A model generated the notes under the pieces. It did not search any database. It worked only from the letters and a program-made list of their open reading frames with translations, and was not told where the DNA came from. Shown in pieces: positions 33,673-44,221 of a stretch of 58,887 nt of DNA (within the stretch, counting starts at the first letter, position 1; the number at the start of each line of letters is the position of its first letter). Source of the stretch: Bacillota bacterium (GTDB taxonomy: Bacteria > Bacillota_G > Limnochordia > DTU010); NCBI GenBank assembly GCA_012799255.1, contig JAAZLQ010000374.1, positions 1-58,887 of the forward strand, in the 5' to 3' direction. The translations under genes were made by a program, and so were the position numbers.

Positions 33673-35784
33673 CTATGCTTCGAATTCCTCCTCCTTAGGG
33701 AGGGCTTCTTTTCTGGAAAGATTAATTCTTCCTTGGCGGTCGATCTCCATAACCTTGACTAGAACTTCATCACCGATGTTCACCACATCTTCGACTTTGT
33801 TCACTCGACGGTGTTCTAGTTGTGAAATGTGAACCAAACCTTCTTTTCCGGGGAGGATTTCGACAAAAGCTCCGAAGTTCATGATCCGTTTCACGACTCC
33901 GAGATAGGTTTCCCCGACTTCAACATCTTTCACATAACGCTCAACTAATTGTTGTGCCTTGACTCCGCCTTCACCATCGGTTGAGGCGATGTAGACGCGT
34001 CCATCATCTTCTATATCGATCGAAACGCCCGTTTTGGCAATAATATCGCGAATAATCTTTCCACCTGGTCCAATCACGTCGCGAATCTTATCAACAGGGA
34101 TTTCCATTGTAATGATTCTTGGAGCATAGCGCGATAGTTCTTCCCGTGGCTTAGCAATAGCCTCAGCCATCTTTTCGAGGATAAACAGACGTCCCTGACG
34201 TGCCTGCTCTAAAGCTTCGGACATGATCTCTTGGGTTACGCCGCCAATTTTGATGTCCATTTGCAGAGCAGTAATTCCTTCAGTGGTACCTGCTACCTTG
34301 AAGTCCATATCGCCCAGTGCGTCTTCCAAGCCTTGAATATCTGTCAGAATGGTAAAATCTTCACCCAACATCATCAACCCCATGGCAATTCCGGCAACCG
34401 GACGCTTAATGGGAACACCTGCATCCATCAGGGACAAGGTGCTACCGCAAATACTGGCCATGGAGGAAGAACCATTCGATTCCAAAACCTCAGAAACCAA
34501 GCGCAAAGTATAGGGAAACTCGTCTTCCTTAGGGATGACCGGTAAAAGGGCACGTTCAGCCAAGGCACCATGACCGATTTCCCGGCGGCCAGGACCGCGT
34601 ACTGGACGTACCTCACCTACGCTGAAGGCAGGGAAGTTGTAATGGTGTATGTAGCGTTTGCTCTCTTCGTCAGTTAGGTTATCCAGTAGCTGTTCATCAG
34701 ATTTCAAACCTAGAGTAAGTGCGGTCAATACTTGGGTCTGTCCCCTAGTAAAGAGACCACTTCCGTGAACGCGTGGCAAAAGACCTACTTCACAGCTAAT
34801 TGGACGGATTTCATTTGGTTTGCGTCCATCAGGTCTGACCTTGTCTTTGGTAATGGAACGGCGCACTTCTTCTTTCAATACAGTATCAAAGATCAGATCA
34901 ATAGACTTGCTCTGTTCCTCATACTGCTCTTCACCATAAACTTCAAGATAAGCTTCGTGCACGCCCGCTTGAACTTCATCAATGAGGCGCTCCCGCTCTA
35001 ACTTCTCACTAGTCAAAAGGGCTGCCGTTAAGTCGCTATTGATCCGCTCCCGAACCCATTGATCCAGTTCTGACTCGGGCTGGAATATGGTGACTTCCAT
35101 TTTTTCCTTGCCAATCTGTCCACGAATTTGCTCCTGAAGCTCGCATAACTCTTTGATTGCCTTGTGACCGAAGTCTAGAGCCTCTAACACAACCTTTTCT
35201 GGAACTTCGTTGGCTGCAGCCTCAACCATCATTACTGCATCTTTCGTACCTGCCACAGTGAGATCTAGCTGAGAATCAGCTTGCTCCGCCAAGGTGGGAT
35301 TCAGGATAAACTCGCCATCTACCAAGCCCACTTTCACTCCTGCTACCGGGCCAGCAAAGGGAATGTTCGAAACATGCAAAGCTGCACTGGCACCGATTAG
35401 CGCTGCCACAGTTGGGGAGTTGTTTTTGTCCACGGAAAGGACTGACGCAACGATCTGCACATCATTACGGAAACCTTCTGGGAACAAGGGCCTTAGTGGC
35501 CTGTCAATCATTCTGGCGGAAAGAATCGCTTCTTCACTTGGGCGACCTTCCCTACGTCCCCAACCACCTGGAATCTTTCCAACAGCATACATACGCTCTT
35601 CATAATCAACCAGTAACGGGAAAAAATCGATACCCGCTCTTGGCTCTTTACTCATGGTGGCGGTAGCCAGCACAACTGTTTCTCCGTAGCGAACTAGGAC
35701 AGAACCATTGGCCTGCTTTGCCAAACCACCAAATTCGAGAACTAAGGGTCGTCCCCCCAGTTCTAAACGAAACTCGGTTCGCAT
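33673..35784 (-). CDS. pnp: polyribonucleotide nucleotidyltransferase (PNPase)
   Basis: PNPase degrades RNA 3' to 5' by phosphorolysis. The 703 residues show two RNase PH-like domains ([40 protein letters not shown]), the linking helical part, a KH domain ([20 protein letters not shown]) and a C-terminal S1 domain ([20 protein letters not shown]). The conserved [15 protein letters not shown] segment of the active site is present. ATG 35784 is 7 bases after GGAGG. It follows rpsO, the standard order, but a terminator lies between them. Confidence 0.96.
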   Translation of the reverse strand: MRTEFRLELGGRPLVLEFGGLAKQANGSVLVRYGETVVLATATMSKEPRAGIDFFPLLVDYEERMYAVGKIPGGWGRREGRPSEEAILSARMIDRPLRPLFPEGFRNDVQIVASVLSVDKNNSPTVAALIGASAALHVSNIPFAGPVAGVKVGLVDGEFILNPTLAEQADSQLDLTVAGTKDAVMMVEAAANEVPEKVVLEALDFGHKAIKELCELQEQIRGQIGKEKMEVTIFQPESELDQWVRERINSDLTAALLTSEKLERERLIDEVQAGVHEAYLEVYGEEQYEEQSKSIDLIFDTVLKEEVRRSITKDKVRPDGRKPNEIRPISCEVGLLPRVHGSGLFTRGQTQVLTALTLGLKSDEQLLDNLTDEESKRYIHHYNFPAFSVGEVRPVRGPGRREIGHGALAERALLPVIPKEDEFPYTLRLVSEVLESNGSSSMASICGSTLSLMDAGVPIKRPVAGIAMGLMMLGEDFTILTDIQGLEDALGDMDFKVAGTTEGITALQMDIKIGGVTQEIMSEALEQARQGRLFILEKMAEAIAKPREELSRYAPRIITMEIPVDKIRDVIGPGGKIIRDIIAKTGVSIDIEDDGRVYIASTDGEGGVKAQQLVERYVKDVEVGETYLGVVKRIMNFGAFVEILPGKEGLVHISQLEHRRVNKVEDVVNIGDEVLVKVMEIDRQGRINLSRKEALPKEEEFEA

Positions 35785-35850
35785 ATTTTAACCTCCATTT
35801 AAATTGTGATCAGCTACACTACACTTAGTATAGCCAGCAATGTAAAAAAA

Positions 35851-35871
35851 GAGCGGGTGAGTTACCCGCTC
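35851..35871 (-). terminator. terminator between rpsO and pnp
   Basis: GAGCGGGT and ACCCGCTC make a perfect 8-bp stem with a 5-base loop, followed on the minus strand by TTTTTTT. It begins 4 bases after the rpsO stop. Its strength means pnp needs its own promoter or regulated read-through. Confidence 0.88.
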
Positions 35872-35875
35872 GTTT

Positions 35876-36142
35876 CTATCGACGCAAACCTAACTCCTCA
35901 ATAAGACTGCGGTAACGTTCAATGTCTTTCTTCATCAGGTAGTTTAAAAGACCACGTCTCTGTCCGATCATCTTATAGAGGCCTCTCCTCGAATGATGGT
36001 CATTCTTGTGTACTTTAAGATGCTCAGTAAGCTCCTGAATTCTTCTGGTCAAGATGGCTATCTGAACCTCTGGGGAACCCGTATCTCCTTCATGCCGACT
36101 AAACTTCTCAATGATTTCTGCTTTCGCCTCTTGTGAAATCAA
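35876..36142 (-). CDS. rpsO: 30S ribosomal protein S15
   Basis: S15 binds 16S rRNA early in 30S assembly. The 88-residue product matches the family: [40 protein letters not shown] and [20 protein letters not shown]. The frame opens further upstream, but TTG 36142 is 7 bases after GGAGG and gives the standard length. A stable hairpin in the leader suggests autoregulation. Confidence 0.96.
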   Translation of the reverse strand: MISQEAKAEIIEKFSRHEGDTGSPEVQIAILTRRIQELTEHLKVHKNDHHSRRGLYKMIGQRRGLLNYLMKKDIERYRSLIEELGLRR

Positions 36143-36175
36143 AACAACACCTCCAAATTTGATAAGTACCACTTC

Positions 36176-36208
36176 CCAAGAACAACGCCGGAGATACGTT
36201 ATTCCTAG
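36176..36208 (-). promoter_or_regulatory. hairpin in the rpsO leader, possible S15 autoregulatory element
   Basis: On the minus strand CTAGGAATAACG pairs with CGTTGTTCTTGG over 12 base pairs, several of them G-U, around a 9-base loop. It ends about 33 bases before the rpsO TTG. S15 represses its own mRNA in several bacteria by binding leader structures that mimic 16S rRNA, often with G-U/G-C pairs. The pairing is seen; S15 binding is inferred. Confidence 0.5.
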
Positions 36209-36235
36209 TAAAGGGTTCGTGCCTTAGGCACAATG

Positions 36236-37183
36236 CTATTTTAGCACAACTCTCGCATCTTGTAAACGAAATTGAGATAACAATCGCCTCGCATTGTTTA
36301 CATCCGTTTCTATTTGATCTATTAAAGCCTGCTCAGAATTGTAGCGAACCATGTCTCGCATTCTCTGCAAAAACTGAATTTCCAACTTCTGTCCATAGAG
36401 ATCAGCATCAAAATCGAGAATGAACGCCTCCACTGTTTGCACACTTCCTTCAAAAGTTGGATTGCGCCCTATAGAGGTGACTGCCGGAACTCCACGTCCA
36501 TCAGCCAAAATGCACCAAGTCAGATACACTCCTTCGCATGGCAAAACAAGGTCAGGCTGAATATGCAAGTTCGCGGTGGGAAAACCAAGCTGTCTTCCCC
36601 GGCCTTGCCCACGAACCACTATCCCTGCGTAAGAAGGATAATAGCCCAAAAACTCCACAACCTGGGTTAAGTCACCTTCACTAATAAGACCCCGAATCAG
36701 TGTGCTGCTAATAACTTGTCCCTGATCGCCCTGTACTGACGGCACTACTGTAACTTCAAAGCCATAACGTTCACCCTGTTCCTTCAGGTAATGCACATTA
36801 CCTGAACGTTTATTACCAAAGTGATAGTCGAAGCCACAAACCACGTGCTCCGCTCTCAGTCCTTCAACTAAGATTCGACGAACAAACTCATGGGCATCTA
36901 AACTGGCAATATCGGGTCCAAAGGGCATCCACGCCACTTCGTCAATACCGTAACCTTGAAGTAACTGAACCTTTCGTTCAAAGGAACTCAGTAAACGAAA
37001 TTGACCACGAAAGTACTGCTCGGGGGGAACATCAAAAGTAAAGACACAACTGGAACCACCTGCCGGTTTTTTCAAAACAGCCATTTCCAGCAGTCTCTGG
37101 TGACCCAAATGGACACCATCAAAAGTACCCAGCGCTACACTTCGAGTGTTAGAATTGCATTTATTAATCCATTTAATTTCCAT
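36236..37183 (-). CDS. ribF: bifunctional riboflavin kinase/FAD synthetase
   Basis: RibF makes FMN from riboflavin and then FAD. The 315 residues have the N-terminal nucleotidyltransferase (ALGTFDGVHLGHQRLLEMAV; HVVCGFDYHFGNKRSGNVHY) and the C-terminal flavokinase domain (YAGIVVRGQGRGRQLGFPTA, RNPTFEGSVQTVEAFILDFD). ATG 37183 is chosen over an upstream GTG that lies in the Shine-Dalgarno region. It lies 9 bases after truB, the usual order. Confidence 0.95.
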   Translation of the reverse strand: MEIKWINKCNSNTRSVALGTFDGVHLGHQRLLEMAVLKKPAGGSSCVFTFDVPPEQYFRGQFRLLSSFERKVQLLQGYGIDEVAWMPFGPDIASLDAHEFVRRILVEGLRAEHVVCGFDYHFGNKRSGNVHYLKEQGERYGFEVTVVPSVQGDQGQVISSTLIRGLISEGDLTQVVEFLGYYPSYAGIVVRGQGRGRQLGFPTANLHIQPDLVLPCEGVYLTWCILADGRGVPAVTSIGRNPTFEGSVQTVEAFILDFDADLYGQKLEIQFLQRMRDMVRYNSEQALIDQIETDVNNARRLLSQFRLQDARVVLK

Positions 37184-37192
37184 CTCTTGCAC

Positions 37193-38122
37193 CTATCTCA
37201 TCAATACTCGAACGGGTTGGCAAATAAGTTGATCTGTCTTCCTAACCTCAGCTAGTGCTAAAACATCACCATCGACGCTTAACAGTACTACGTCATCTCC
37301 AACTGTTAACGTGGTCGGAACATCAATTAAATGCTCGGGTAACACGAAATTTCCGTGTTTGATCCGTTCCTCCACAAGAGGATTAACCTTCACTTTAACC
37401 CAATCCGGTAATCCCGCTTCCAAAGAAAGAAGGAAACTATAATCACCCTGCTCCACAAATGCAGAAATCTCTTCTAAAGTGTAAGCATCAGTACTGTGGA
37501 AAGGACCGCTAGCAACTCGTGCCAAGAAAGACATGTGGGCATGCACTCCAAGCTTCTCCCCGAGATCATGGCAAATGGTACGCACATAGGTGCCTTTGGA
37601 ACAGACAATGCGCAGAAGGACCCTCGTGCCAAACCCCAGATCGTCCTCTTGTTCATGCCAAATTGCCATAATGTTTATGGAATACACTTGTACTTGTCTG
37701 GGTTCACGGGGAATGGAGATACCCTGGCGATCAAGTTCATAAAGCTTTTTGCCCCCTACCTTAACGGCGGATGCCATTGGTGGGGTCTGCCAGATTGTAC
37801 CTTGAAACGATGCCAGCGCTTCTGCTAACTCTCGCGGGGTAACTGAAAAATCCGTGTTTAAATCTACCGTATCGCCACTTGCATCCTGGCTTGTGGTGGA
37901 GAACCCCAAGGTTAGCTCTGTCACGTAGGTCTTGGTTTGCTCCATGAGATAGTTAGACAGTTTAGTGGCTTGACCAACTAGAAGCGGCAAAACACCGCTA
38001 GCTCCTGGATCCAAAGTGCCTGCGTGACCGATCTTCTTAGTTTGCAGCTGCTTGCGCATGAAGCTCACAACTTGGTGTGAGCTAATACCGGGAGGCTTCA
38101 GAACATTAATTATCCCGTCCAT
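37193..38122 (-). CDS. truB: tRNA pseudouridine-55 synthase
   Basis: TruB forms pseudouridine 55 in the T-loop of tRNAs. The 309 residues include GIINVLKPPGISSHQVVSFM, the catalytic aspartate in IGHAGTLDPGASGVLPLLVG, YVTELTLGFSTTSQDASGD and RIVCSKGTYVRTICHDLGEK; a short PUA-like C-terminus follows. ATG 38122 follows AGGTGAG and overlaps the nrnA stop by 17 bases. It stands between nrnA and ribF. Confidence 0.95.
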   Translation of the reverse strand: MDGIINVLKPPGISSHQVVSFMRKQLQTKKIGHAGTLDPGASGVLPLLVGQATKLSNYLMEQTKTYVTELTLGFSTTSQDASGDTVDLNTDFSVTPRELAEALASFQGTIWQTPPMASAVKVGGKKLYELDRQGISIPREPRQVQVYSINIMAIWHEQEDDLGFGTRVLLRIVCSKGTYVRTICHDLGEKLGVHAHMSFLARVASGPFHSTDAYTLEEISAFVEQGDYSFLLSLEAGLPDWVKVKVNPLVEERIKHGNFVLPEHLIDVPTTLTVGDDVVLLSVDGDVLALAEVRKTDQLICQPVRVLMR

Positions 38123-39104
38123 GGATCTCACCTGTCACAAGATAGTGCTGAGCAGTCTGGACCACTCTTTGCGTCAACTGCTCCAAGTCACCCCACAAGG
38201 TAGCACCTGAAGCCAACTTATGTCCACCGCCACCAAAGTGGCGTGCTAAAGCTCCAACATCCACCTGGTTTGCCCTGAGTCCGAGTCTGACTTCGCCTGG
38301 GCTTACTTCCCGCAGAATCATGGCGATTTCGCATGTGTCGAGCATACGCACGAAACTAACTAAATGATCCGTGTATTTCGGATCAACATCGAACCGCAAG
38401 AAATCGTCATAACCTACCGCAATCCAAGCTATCTTCCCATTTTCCGCAGTCTGTAATTTCGTTAGCGCGAAACCGAGCAGTCTTAAGAAACCTAAGGTCT
38501 GCATGGAAAAGATTTCCCGAGCTACAGTGGCTGGATCCACCCCATACTGCAAGAGTTCACCGGCAATTCGCATCACTTCACCATCAGTATTGGCGTGGCG
38601 AAATCCACCAGTGTCGCCCACTATTCCTCCGTAGAGTACTGTAGCAATCTTCTGATCAAATGGAATATCCAAAGCAACTAGGATACGATACACAATGATG
38701 CTTGTAGCAGCTTCTCTAGGTTCCACATACACCACATCACCTAGTCCCCTGCCTCGCTGGTGGTGATCAATGTTCACCAGACACTTAGCCTTTTGAACAC
38801 CGTCACTGATACCTCCAGTACGTTGTGGCTCGCAGTCGACTACGATCACACAGCTATCGCCTGGAGTGAAGTCTTGGGGGATATATTCGATCACCTCAAG
38901 ACCTGGCCAGCTCAAATAGGCTGGGAGTGGATCAGCACTCACCACTCGGCACCGTTTGCCGAGCTTAGTGAGTCCGAAATACAAACCAAGCATTGACCCT
39001 AAACTGTCCTGATCAGGACCCTCATGGCCCACAACAATAAAGTCATCAAGTTCGAGCAAAAGCCGAACTACATCCTGAAGGCTATTCATCGGTCTTTTCA
39101 GCAT
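38106..39104 (-). CDS. nrnA: DHH-family nanoRNase/pAp phosphatase
   Basis: NrnA degrades very short RNA and dephosphorylates 3'-phosphoadenosine 5'-phosphate. The DHH domain has VVGHEGPDQDSLGSMLGL, the aspartate in CVIVVDCEPQRTGGI and LVNIDHHQRGRG. The DHHA1 domain ends with HFGGGGHKLASGATLWG. The ATG at 39104 overlaps rbfA by 23 bases; ATG 39089 is an alternative with an 8-base overlap. Its place between rbfA and truB is common in Firmicutes. Confidence 0.93.
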   Translation of the reverse strand: MLKRPMNSLQDVVRLLLELDDFIVVGHEGPDQDSLGSMLGLYFGLTKLGKRCRVVSADPLPAYLSWPGLEVIEYIPQDFTPGDSCVIVVDCEPQRTGGISDGVQKAKCLVNIDHHQRGRGLGDVVYVEPREAATSIIVYRILVALDIPFDQKIATVLYGGIVGDTGGFRHANTDGEVMRIAGELLQYGVDPATVAREIFSMQTLGFLRLLGFALTKLQTAENGKIAWIAVGYDDFLRFDVDPKYTDHLVSFVRMLDTCEIAMILREVSPGEVRLGLRANQVDVGALARHFGGGGHKLASGATLWGDLEQLTQRVVQTAQHYLVTGEIHGRDN

Positions 39105-39447
39105 CCTTCGGTATCTCTAGAGTTTTTAGCAAAGCGTCCATCTTTGCCCCCTGTTCCAGGGAAGGGTCAAACAAAAAAATCAACTCTGGGATATGTCTTA
39201 ACCTCAGCCTTTTCCCAAGTTCAGACCGGACAAATCCTTTGGCCCGATCCAAACCTTCAATAGTTCGTGCTCTTTCTTCGTCAGAACCCAACATACTAAA
39301 ATAAACCTTAGCCCAAGACAGATCCCTCGAGACTTCCACATCAGTGATACTAAGCATTCCTAAGCGGGGATCTTTCACTTCGGTCAGGATAATACTACTA
39401 ACCTCACGCTTAATCTCCCCTGCTATTCTTCCGTACCTATCTGCCAT
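39082..39447 (-). CDS. rbfA: 30S ribosome-binding factor A
   Basis: RbfA assists late 30S maturation. The 121 residues contain the KH-like fold segments IAGEIKREVSSIILTEVKDP, MLSITDVEVSRDLSWAKVYF and LRLRHIPELIFLFDPSLEQG. It lies 14 bases after infB, as in most bacteria, and overlaps nrnA. Confidence 0.95.
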   Translation of the reverse strand: MADRYGRIAGEIKREVSSIILTEVKDPRLGMLSITDVEVSRDLSWAKVYFSMLGSDEERARTIEGLDRAKGFVRSELGKRLRLRHIPELIFLFDPSLEQGAKMDALLKTLEIPKDAEKTDE

Positions 39448-39461
39448 TTTCTGTCACCATC

Positions 39462-41552
39462 CTACAACGTCCGTTCCACCTTCACCATCACGAACGCTTC
39501 AAGTACGTCACCTTCTTTGATGTCGTTGAAACGATCTACACCAATACCGCATTCGTAACCATGGGCTACTTCCCTAACGTCATCCTTGAAGCGTCTAAGT
39601 GACGAGATTTTACCTTCATGGATAATCACATTATCCCGTAAAACCCGTACCTCAGCAGAACGAGTGATTTTTCCTTCAAGCACATAACAACCAGCAATAA
39701 CACCACCGGGTACTTTAAATGGCTGACGCACTTCGGCTCTACCTAGAACTTGTTCCTTAAACTCAGGATCAAGCAAACCGGCCATGGCCGCTTTCACTTC
39801 ATCTAGTAAGTTGTAGATGATTCGATATACTCGGATGTCGACCCCATCACGCTCTGCAGCTTTGCGAGCATTAGGCTCGGGTCTGACGTTAAAGCCAATA
39901 ATAACAGCATTGGATGCCGATGCCAACAGAACGTCTGATTCAGAAACCGCCCCAACTCCTTGGTGAATAACGTTGACGCGAACTTCATCAGTAGACAGCT
40001 TTTCTAGAGAAGCACGGACTGCCTCCGCTGATCCTTGAACGTCTGCTTTAATCACCAGGTTAAGTTCCTTTACTTCGCCTTCTTGAATCTGCTGGTAAAG
40101 ATCGTCAAGGGTGACCCTGCTGAACCTGCTGAGATCCCGATCGCGCTGTTTTTCTTGTTGTATCGCTGCAACCTGTCTCGCCGTCTGTTCGTCTTTAACT
40201 ACTACGAACTGGTCTCCAGCTTGAGGAACATCCGTAATTCCCAAGACTTCAACGGGTGCTGAGGGTCCTGCCTCTTTAATGTTCTCCCCTTGATCATTGA
40301 TTAAAGCTCTCACTTTACCACAATAATTTCCAACCGCAAATGAATCCCCAACCCTCAGTGTTCCCTGAGAAATGAGAACGGTAGCAACTGGTCCCCGCCC
40401 CTTATCCAACTTGGCATCAATAACGGTTCCCCTTGCAGGACAATCGGGGTTCGCCTTATAATCCTCAACCTCAGCCACAAGTAGAATCATCTCAAGTAGC
40501 TCGTCAATTCCATCCCCATGTAATGCAGAGACGTTCACTGCAATGGTGTCGCCTCCCCATTCTTCAACTACCAACCCATGTTCAGTCAGTTCCTGTTTCA
40601 CTCGATCTGGATTAGCTGCCTGTAGATCAGTCTTGTTGATGGCAACAATAATGGGTACATTGGCCGCTTTAGCATGGTTGATTGCCTCTACTGTCTGAGG
40701 CATAACACCATCGTTAGCTGCCACTACCAAAATTGCTACGTCAGTAACTCTAGCACCTCTGGCACGAATAGCTGTAAAGGCTTCGTGACCAGGAGTATCC
40801 AAGAAGGTGATTAACTTTCCATTATAATCAATCTGGTAAGCACCGATGTGTTGAGTAATGCCACCAGCTTCAGTTGCAGTCACCTTTGTTTTACGAATGG
40901 AGTCCAAAAGGGTTGTCTTACCATGGTCAACGTGACCCATAATGGTTACCACAGGTGGTCTCGTTACCTGATGTTCAGGATCTTCACAAGATAAAGAGAA
41001 AATCTCTTCCGCTAAATCCTGTTCAGGCTTAACTTCCACGCCATATTCTGCAGCTATAATACTAGCAATATCAAAATCAACGCTCTGACTGAGCGAAGCC
41101 ATGATTCCGATTTTCATTAACTGCTTAATGACTTCTGTTCCAGCTACTTCTAGTTTTGATGCAAGCTCATTTACAGAGACAGACTCGCCCAAGGTAATGG
41201 TCTTAGGTTCCTGTGGTCGCGCAGAATTTCTAGACGACGTTTGAGAATTCTTAGATCCACCCTTCTTCTTGCCGCGAGCTTTCAGCGCCAAGTCTTCCTT
41301 GTCATCCTCTTCCTTCAACGAACGTCGCTTCTTCTTTACCAAACGGACAGTATCATCCTCAACCAATTTCTCAACCAGTTGAACATCCTCTTCTGGCGCA
41401 AAGTGCTCACGAAGCATATCCGCAATATCATTCTCAATAGAACTCATGTGATTGGACACTTCTGCACCCAAGTCATGAAGAAACTCAACCAATACTTTGC
41501 TCTCTAAATCGAGTTCCTTTGCCAACTCGTAGATTCTCATTTTCCTCTTCAT
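39462..41552 (-). CDS. infB: translation initiation factor IF-2
   Basis: IF-2 is the GTPase that places initiator tRNA on the ribosome. The 696-residue protein is of the shorter type, with an IF2-N domain ([20 protein letters not shown]), a basic linker, a second IF2-N-like domain, then the G domain: G1 [19 protein letters not shown]2 [12 protein letters not shown]3 [11 protein letters not shown]4 AINKTDL, and G5 VSALHGDGI. The C-terminal domains are complete. ATG 41552 is chosen 8 bases after AGGAG; nearby upstream GTG and ATG codons are too close to it. Confidence 0.96.
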   Translation of the reverse strand: MKRKMRIYELAKELDLESKVLVEFLHDLGAEVSNHMSSIENDIADMLREHFAPEEDVQLVEKLVEDDTVRLVKKKRRSLKEEDDKEDLALKARGKKKGGSKNSQTSSRNSARPQEPKTITLGESVSVNELASKLEVAGTEVIKQLMKIGIMASLSQSVDFDIASIIAAEYGVEVKPEQDLAEEIFSLSCEDPEHQVTRPPVVTIMGHVDHGKTTLLDSIRKTKVTATEAGGITQHIGAYQIDYNGKLITFLDTPGHEAFTAIRARGARVTDVAILVVAANDGVMPQTVEAINHAKAANVPIIVAINKTDLQAANPDRVKQELTEHGLVVEEWGGDTIAVNVSALHGDGIDELLEMILLVAEVEDYKANPDCPARGTVIDAKLDKGRGPVATVLISQGTLRVGDSFAVGNYCGKVRALINDQGENIKEAGPSAPVEVLGITDVPQAGDQFVVVKDEQTARQVAAIQQEKQRDRDLSRFSRVTLDDLYQQIQEGEVKELNLVIKADVQGSAEAVRASLEKLSTDEVRVNVIHQGVGAVSESDVLLASASNAVIIGFNVRPEPNARKAAERDGVDIRVYRIIYNLLDEVKAAMAGLLDPEFKEQVLGRAEVRQPFKVPGGVIAGCYVLEGKITRSAEVRVLRDNVIIHEGKISSLRRFKDDVREVAHGYECGIGVDRFNDIKEGDVLEAFVMVKVERTL

Positions 41553-41563
41553 CAGCATCACTC

Positions 41564-41893
41564 CTAATTATTCTCCCCGCACTGACTCCCTACACTCTCT
41601 TGAATCACGTTGGCAAAATTGGGGTCTGCGATCCCCACAACCGCTCTTGGTGATTTACCCATGGCTTGACCAATCAAGTTTTTTTCACCGTAAACAATGA
41701 CTTTAACATTATTATTCTGAGCCAATGCGCGAAACTTGCGGTGTGTGTTTGCCGAGGCGTCCTCTGAGATGATTAGTAAAACCACTTTGCCTCGTCGAAC
41801 CGCCCCTAGTACCGCTTCTTCTCCAGACACAACTTGCCCTGCTCGGGTGGCCAAACCTAAATAACTATAAACCTTGTTGACTTGATTGCTCAT
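41564..41893 (-). CDS. ylxQ: YlxQ-type L7Ae-family RNA-binding protein
   Basis: The 109-residue protein belongs to the L7Ae/L30e/YlxQ family: [40 protein letters not shown] and [20 protein letters not shown]. It probably binds RNA; the precise function in bacteria is not settled. It overlaps ylxR by 29 bases and precedes infB, the fixed order in Firmicutes. Confidence 0.9.
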   Translation of the reverse strand: MSNQVNKVYSYLGLATRAGQVVSGEEAVLGAVRRGKVVLLIISEDASANTHRKFRALAQNNNVKVIVYGEKNLIGQAMGKSPRAVVGIADPNFANVIQESVGSQCGENN

Positions 41894-42152
41894 CGAGCAG
41901 CACCTTCTTCAATGCACTCACAACCTGTTCGTCAATGGTTGTCTGGAGGGCCCGTTCTAACTGGCGTGTCTTAATTGCCTGATCTAAACATTCTTCTCTG
42001 GAACAAATATAAACACCGCGCCCTGGACGTTTTCCGGTCAGATCCAAATTTACTTCACCCTCAGGGCTCCTAACCACCCGAATTAAGTCGCGCTTTGGAG
42101 CCGCGGTTCGACAACCTACACAAGTCCGCATTGGCACGTGCTTCTTACGCAT
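41865..42152 (-). CDS. ylxR: YlxR family RNA-binding/nucleoid-associated protein
   Basis: A small basic protein of 95 residues with the YlxR signature MRTCVGCRTAAPKRDLIRVV, then LTGKRPGRGVYICSREECLD. YlxR proteins bind nucleic acid and have been linked to transcription control and to RNase P in some Firmicutes. It lies between nusA and ylxQ in the standard cluster. Confidence 0.92.
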   Translation of the reverse strand: MRKKHVPMRTCVGCRTAAPKRDLIRVVRSPEGEVNLDLTGKRPGRGVYICSREECLDQAIKTRQLERALQTTIDEQVVSALKKVLLDEQSSQQGL

Positions 42153-42168
42153 ATTCTACCACCTACTT

Positions 42169-43614
42169 CTATTCATCAAAATTAAAGTCGATGGAATCCA
42201 ATTGGGACAAATCCGTGATTACTTTCTCTTTCTTCTTTTTACTCTTCTCAGTCTCCTGCTTTTCCGAACTGGTAGACGAATCAGACTCGAGACCAATCGA
42301 ACCAAAACGCTCTTGCCAACTCTTTCGTTTAGTGATGTTGGTCAGGCCGGCCAGATCTTCCACACTTATTTCCGGAACCACGACAGGTTCAGGCTCTTTA
42401 ACCTCAGGCTGTTCAGCTTCGGGCTCGGCCTCCTGTTCAACCTCAGTCTCTTCAGCTTCAACCTCTTCAAGTTCCGTTTCTGCTTGAACCTCAGTTGATA
42501 CTTCAGGCGTATCCTCAATGGGATCTTCAATGAATTCTTCAATTAGCTCTTCAACAGGCTCCTCAAGTCCAATCTCAAGTGCCTGCTCTTCACTCTTAAT
42601 GTCAATGCGCCAACCGGTTAAACGAGCTGCCAAACGGGCATTTTGCCCTTCCTTGCCGATAGCCAGGGACAATTGATCGTTAGGTACCACCGTATGAGCT
42701 ACCTTCCCTGCTTCATCAACAATCACATAGAGGACCTTAGCTGGACTGAGGGAATTTTTGATAAACTCCTTCAGATCACTTTCCCATTTGACAATGTCTA
42801 TCCTTTCATTGCCCAACTCGGATACAACCGCTTGAACCCTGGTTCCCCGCGCTCCAACACAAGCTCCAACAGGGTCAATATTGGGATCACGGCTGTAGAC
42901 AGCAATCTTAGAACGATTTCCTGCTTCTCGCGCTACAGACTTAATCTCAACTTCACCATTCTGGATTTCAGGCACTTCAAACTCAAACAGCGCTCTCAAA
43001 AGTCCAGGATGGGTTCTAGAAAGGAACACTTGTGGGCCTTTCGTACTCTGGCGAACTTCGTTAATGTAAAAGCGAAACTTCATGTGAGGGTTATACATCT
43101 CGCCGGGAATTTGCTCACTAATGGGTAATACTGCTTCCACATCACCCAGATCCACGATGACTTGCCTGTGATCCGAACGCTGTACTGTGCCGGTAACCAC
43201 ATCGCCCTCGCGGTTAGAGTAAACATCATAGACGATTGAACGTTCCGCTTCACGAATTTTCTGGATAACTACCTGTTTGGCAGTTTGGGCTGCGATTCTT
43301 CCAAAATCTGCTGGAGTGACTTCGTTTTCCACGATGTCGCCCAACTCATAGTTGGCATCCAGTTCCTTGGCTTCGTCCAAAGAAATTTCTACTGTATCGT
43401 CCTGTACCTCTGTAACTACCACTCTACGGGAAAAGACGTGTATCTCCCCTGTATTCTGATTCATTTCTACACGAACACTCGAGGAAGAGCTAGCCCCGTA
43501 GTTTTTCTTATAGGCAGAAATAATCGCTGTCTCAATGGCTTCTAAAAGGAGCTCCTTGGAAATCCCCCGCTCCTTCTCTAATTCTGTTAAAGCACCAATT
43601 AACTCCAAGTTCAT
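42169..43614 (-). CDS. nusA: transcription termination/antitermination factor NusA
   Basis: NusA modulates RNA polymerase pausing and termination. The 481 residues show the N-terminal polymerase-binding domain ([20 protein letters not shown]), an S1 domain ([20 protein letters not shown]), and two KH domains ([40 protein letters not shown]). After about residue 345 there is an unusually long acidic, low-complexity tail ending IDFNFDE. The frame extends upstream, but ATG 43614 after GGGAGG agrees with the family start. It follows rimP by about 20 bases. Confidence 0.95.
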   Translation of the reverse strand: MNLELIGALTELEKERGISKELLLEAIETAIISAYKKNYGASSSSSVRVEMNQNTGEIHVFSRRVVVTEVQDDTVEISLDEAKELDANYELGDIVENEVTPADFGRIAAQTAKQVVIQKIREAERSIVYDVYSNREGDVVTGTVQRSDHRQVIVDLGDVEAVLPISEQIPGEMYNPHMKFRFYINEVRQSTKGPQVFLSRTHPGLLRALFEFEVPEIQNGEVEIKSVAREAGNRSKIAVYSRDPNIDPVGACVGARGTRVQAVVSELGNERIDIVKWESDLKEFIKNSLSPAKVLYVIVDEAGKVAHTVVPNDQLSLAIGKEGQNARLAARLTGWRIDIKSEEQALEIGLEEPVEELIEEFIEDPIEDTPEVSTEVQAETELEEVEAEETEVEQEAEPEAEQPEVKEPEPVVVPEISVEDLAGLTNITKRKSWQERFGSIGLESDSSTSSEKQETEKSKKKKEKVITDLSQLDSIDFNFDE

Positions 43615-43633
43615 TTCTATTTGTCCTCCCGTA

Positions 43634-44095
43634 TTAGAGCTCCAAAGCCAAATTGGCTTTAGCAATCAGCTCTAGGGGAATCTCTATGGTCTCCCCTTCC
43701 CATTTTAGTAAAACAACATCTCCCTGAAGTCCCTCTAAGACACCTTCAAAGCTCTTACGACCATGGACGGCACTGTAAGTCCGAAGCTTAGCCTTTCTTC
43801 CGGCAAATCTCTCATAATCGGCGGCTTTTTTTAAGGGTCGCTCCAACCCGGGAGATGACACCTCTAGGGAGTAGGGTCCAGGAATGGGATCCGCTTCATC
43901 CAGCTTTTTGTCTAGACTCTCACTGACTATCCGACAATCCTCCAGATCAATACCATCAGGCTTATCCAAGAACACCCTCAGCACCCATCCGGTATGCTCC
44001 TTAATATACTCCACGTCTACCAATTCTAGGTCGCTATCTTGAATGATTTCTTCGGTCCAGTCTGTAACCAATTCTACGATATTTAACCCTCTCAC
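43634..44095 (-). CDS. rimP: ribosome maturation factor RimP
   Basis: RimP is needed for 30S maturation. The 153 residues match the family: LELVDVEYIKEHTGWVLRVF, DGIDLEDCRIVSESLDKKLD, PYSLEVSSPGLERPLKKAAD and a C-terminal SH3-like part. GTG 44095 is the likely start, with AGGGGG upstream. It begins the rimP-nusA-ylxR-ylxQ-infB operon; a terminator and a possible promoter lie just before it. Confidence 0.94.
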   Translation of the reverse strand: MRGLNIVELVTDWTEEIIQDSDLELVDVEYIKEHTGWVLRVFLDKPDGIDLEDCRIVSESLDKKLDEADPIPGPYSLEVSSPGLERPLKKAADYERFAGRKAKLRTYSAVHGRKSFEGVLEGLQGDVVLLKWEGETIEIPLELIAKANLALEL

Positions 44096-44122
44096 TGGTC
44101 ATATCGCCCCCTTCATAAGAAA

Positions 44123-44153
44123 ATTATGCCCTGTTTCTCCTCGCATACGTCAA
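44123..44153 (-). promoter_or_regulatory. possible SigA promoter for the rimP-nusA-infB operon
   Basis: On the minus strand TTGACG, 19 bases and CATAAT lie directly after the polC terminator and about 28 bases before the rimP GTG. The boxes are good but the spacer is longer than the 17-base optimum. Confidence 0.35.
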
Positions 44154-44154
44154 A

Positions 44155-44177
44155 AGAGTGGGCAAAAACCCCACTCT
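44155..44177 (-). terminator. terminator after polC
   Basis: On the minus strand AGAGTGGG and CCCACTCT form an 8-bp stem with a 7-base T-rich loop and are followed by TTTTG. It lies about 45 bases past the polC stop and separates polC from rimP. Confidence 0.8.
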
Positions 44178-44221
44178 CCCGGCAACTCATCATTCAACGT
44201 AGGTATATTATACCACAGACA

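Noticed and set aside
35785..35850. Possible SigA promoter for pnp (TATACT in the rpsO-pnp gap)
   Set aside because: No acceptable -35 box lies at 16-19 bases; only the -10-like hexamer is present.
36219..36231. Palindrome GTGCCTTAGGCAC after ribF/in the rpsO-ribF gap
   Set aside because: The stem is 5 bp with no T-run, so a terminator cannot be supported; it may be chance.
42643..43128. Plus-strand frame of 161 codons opposite nusA
   Set aside because: NusA on the minus strand is certain; this frame shows no domain and no ribosome-binding site.
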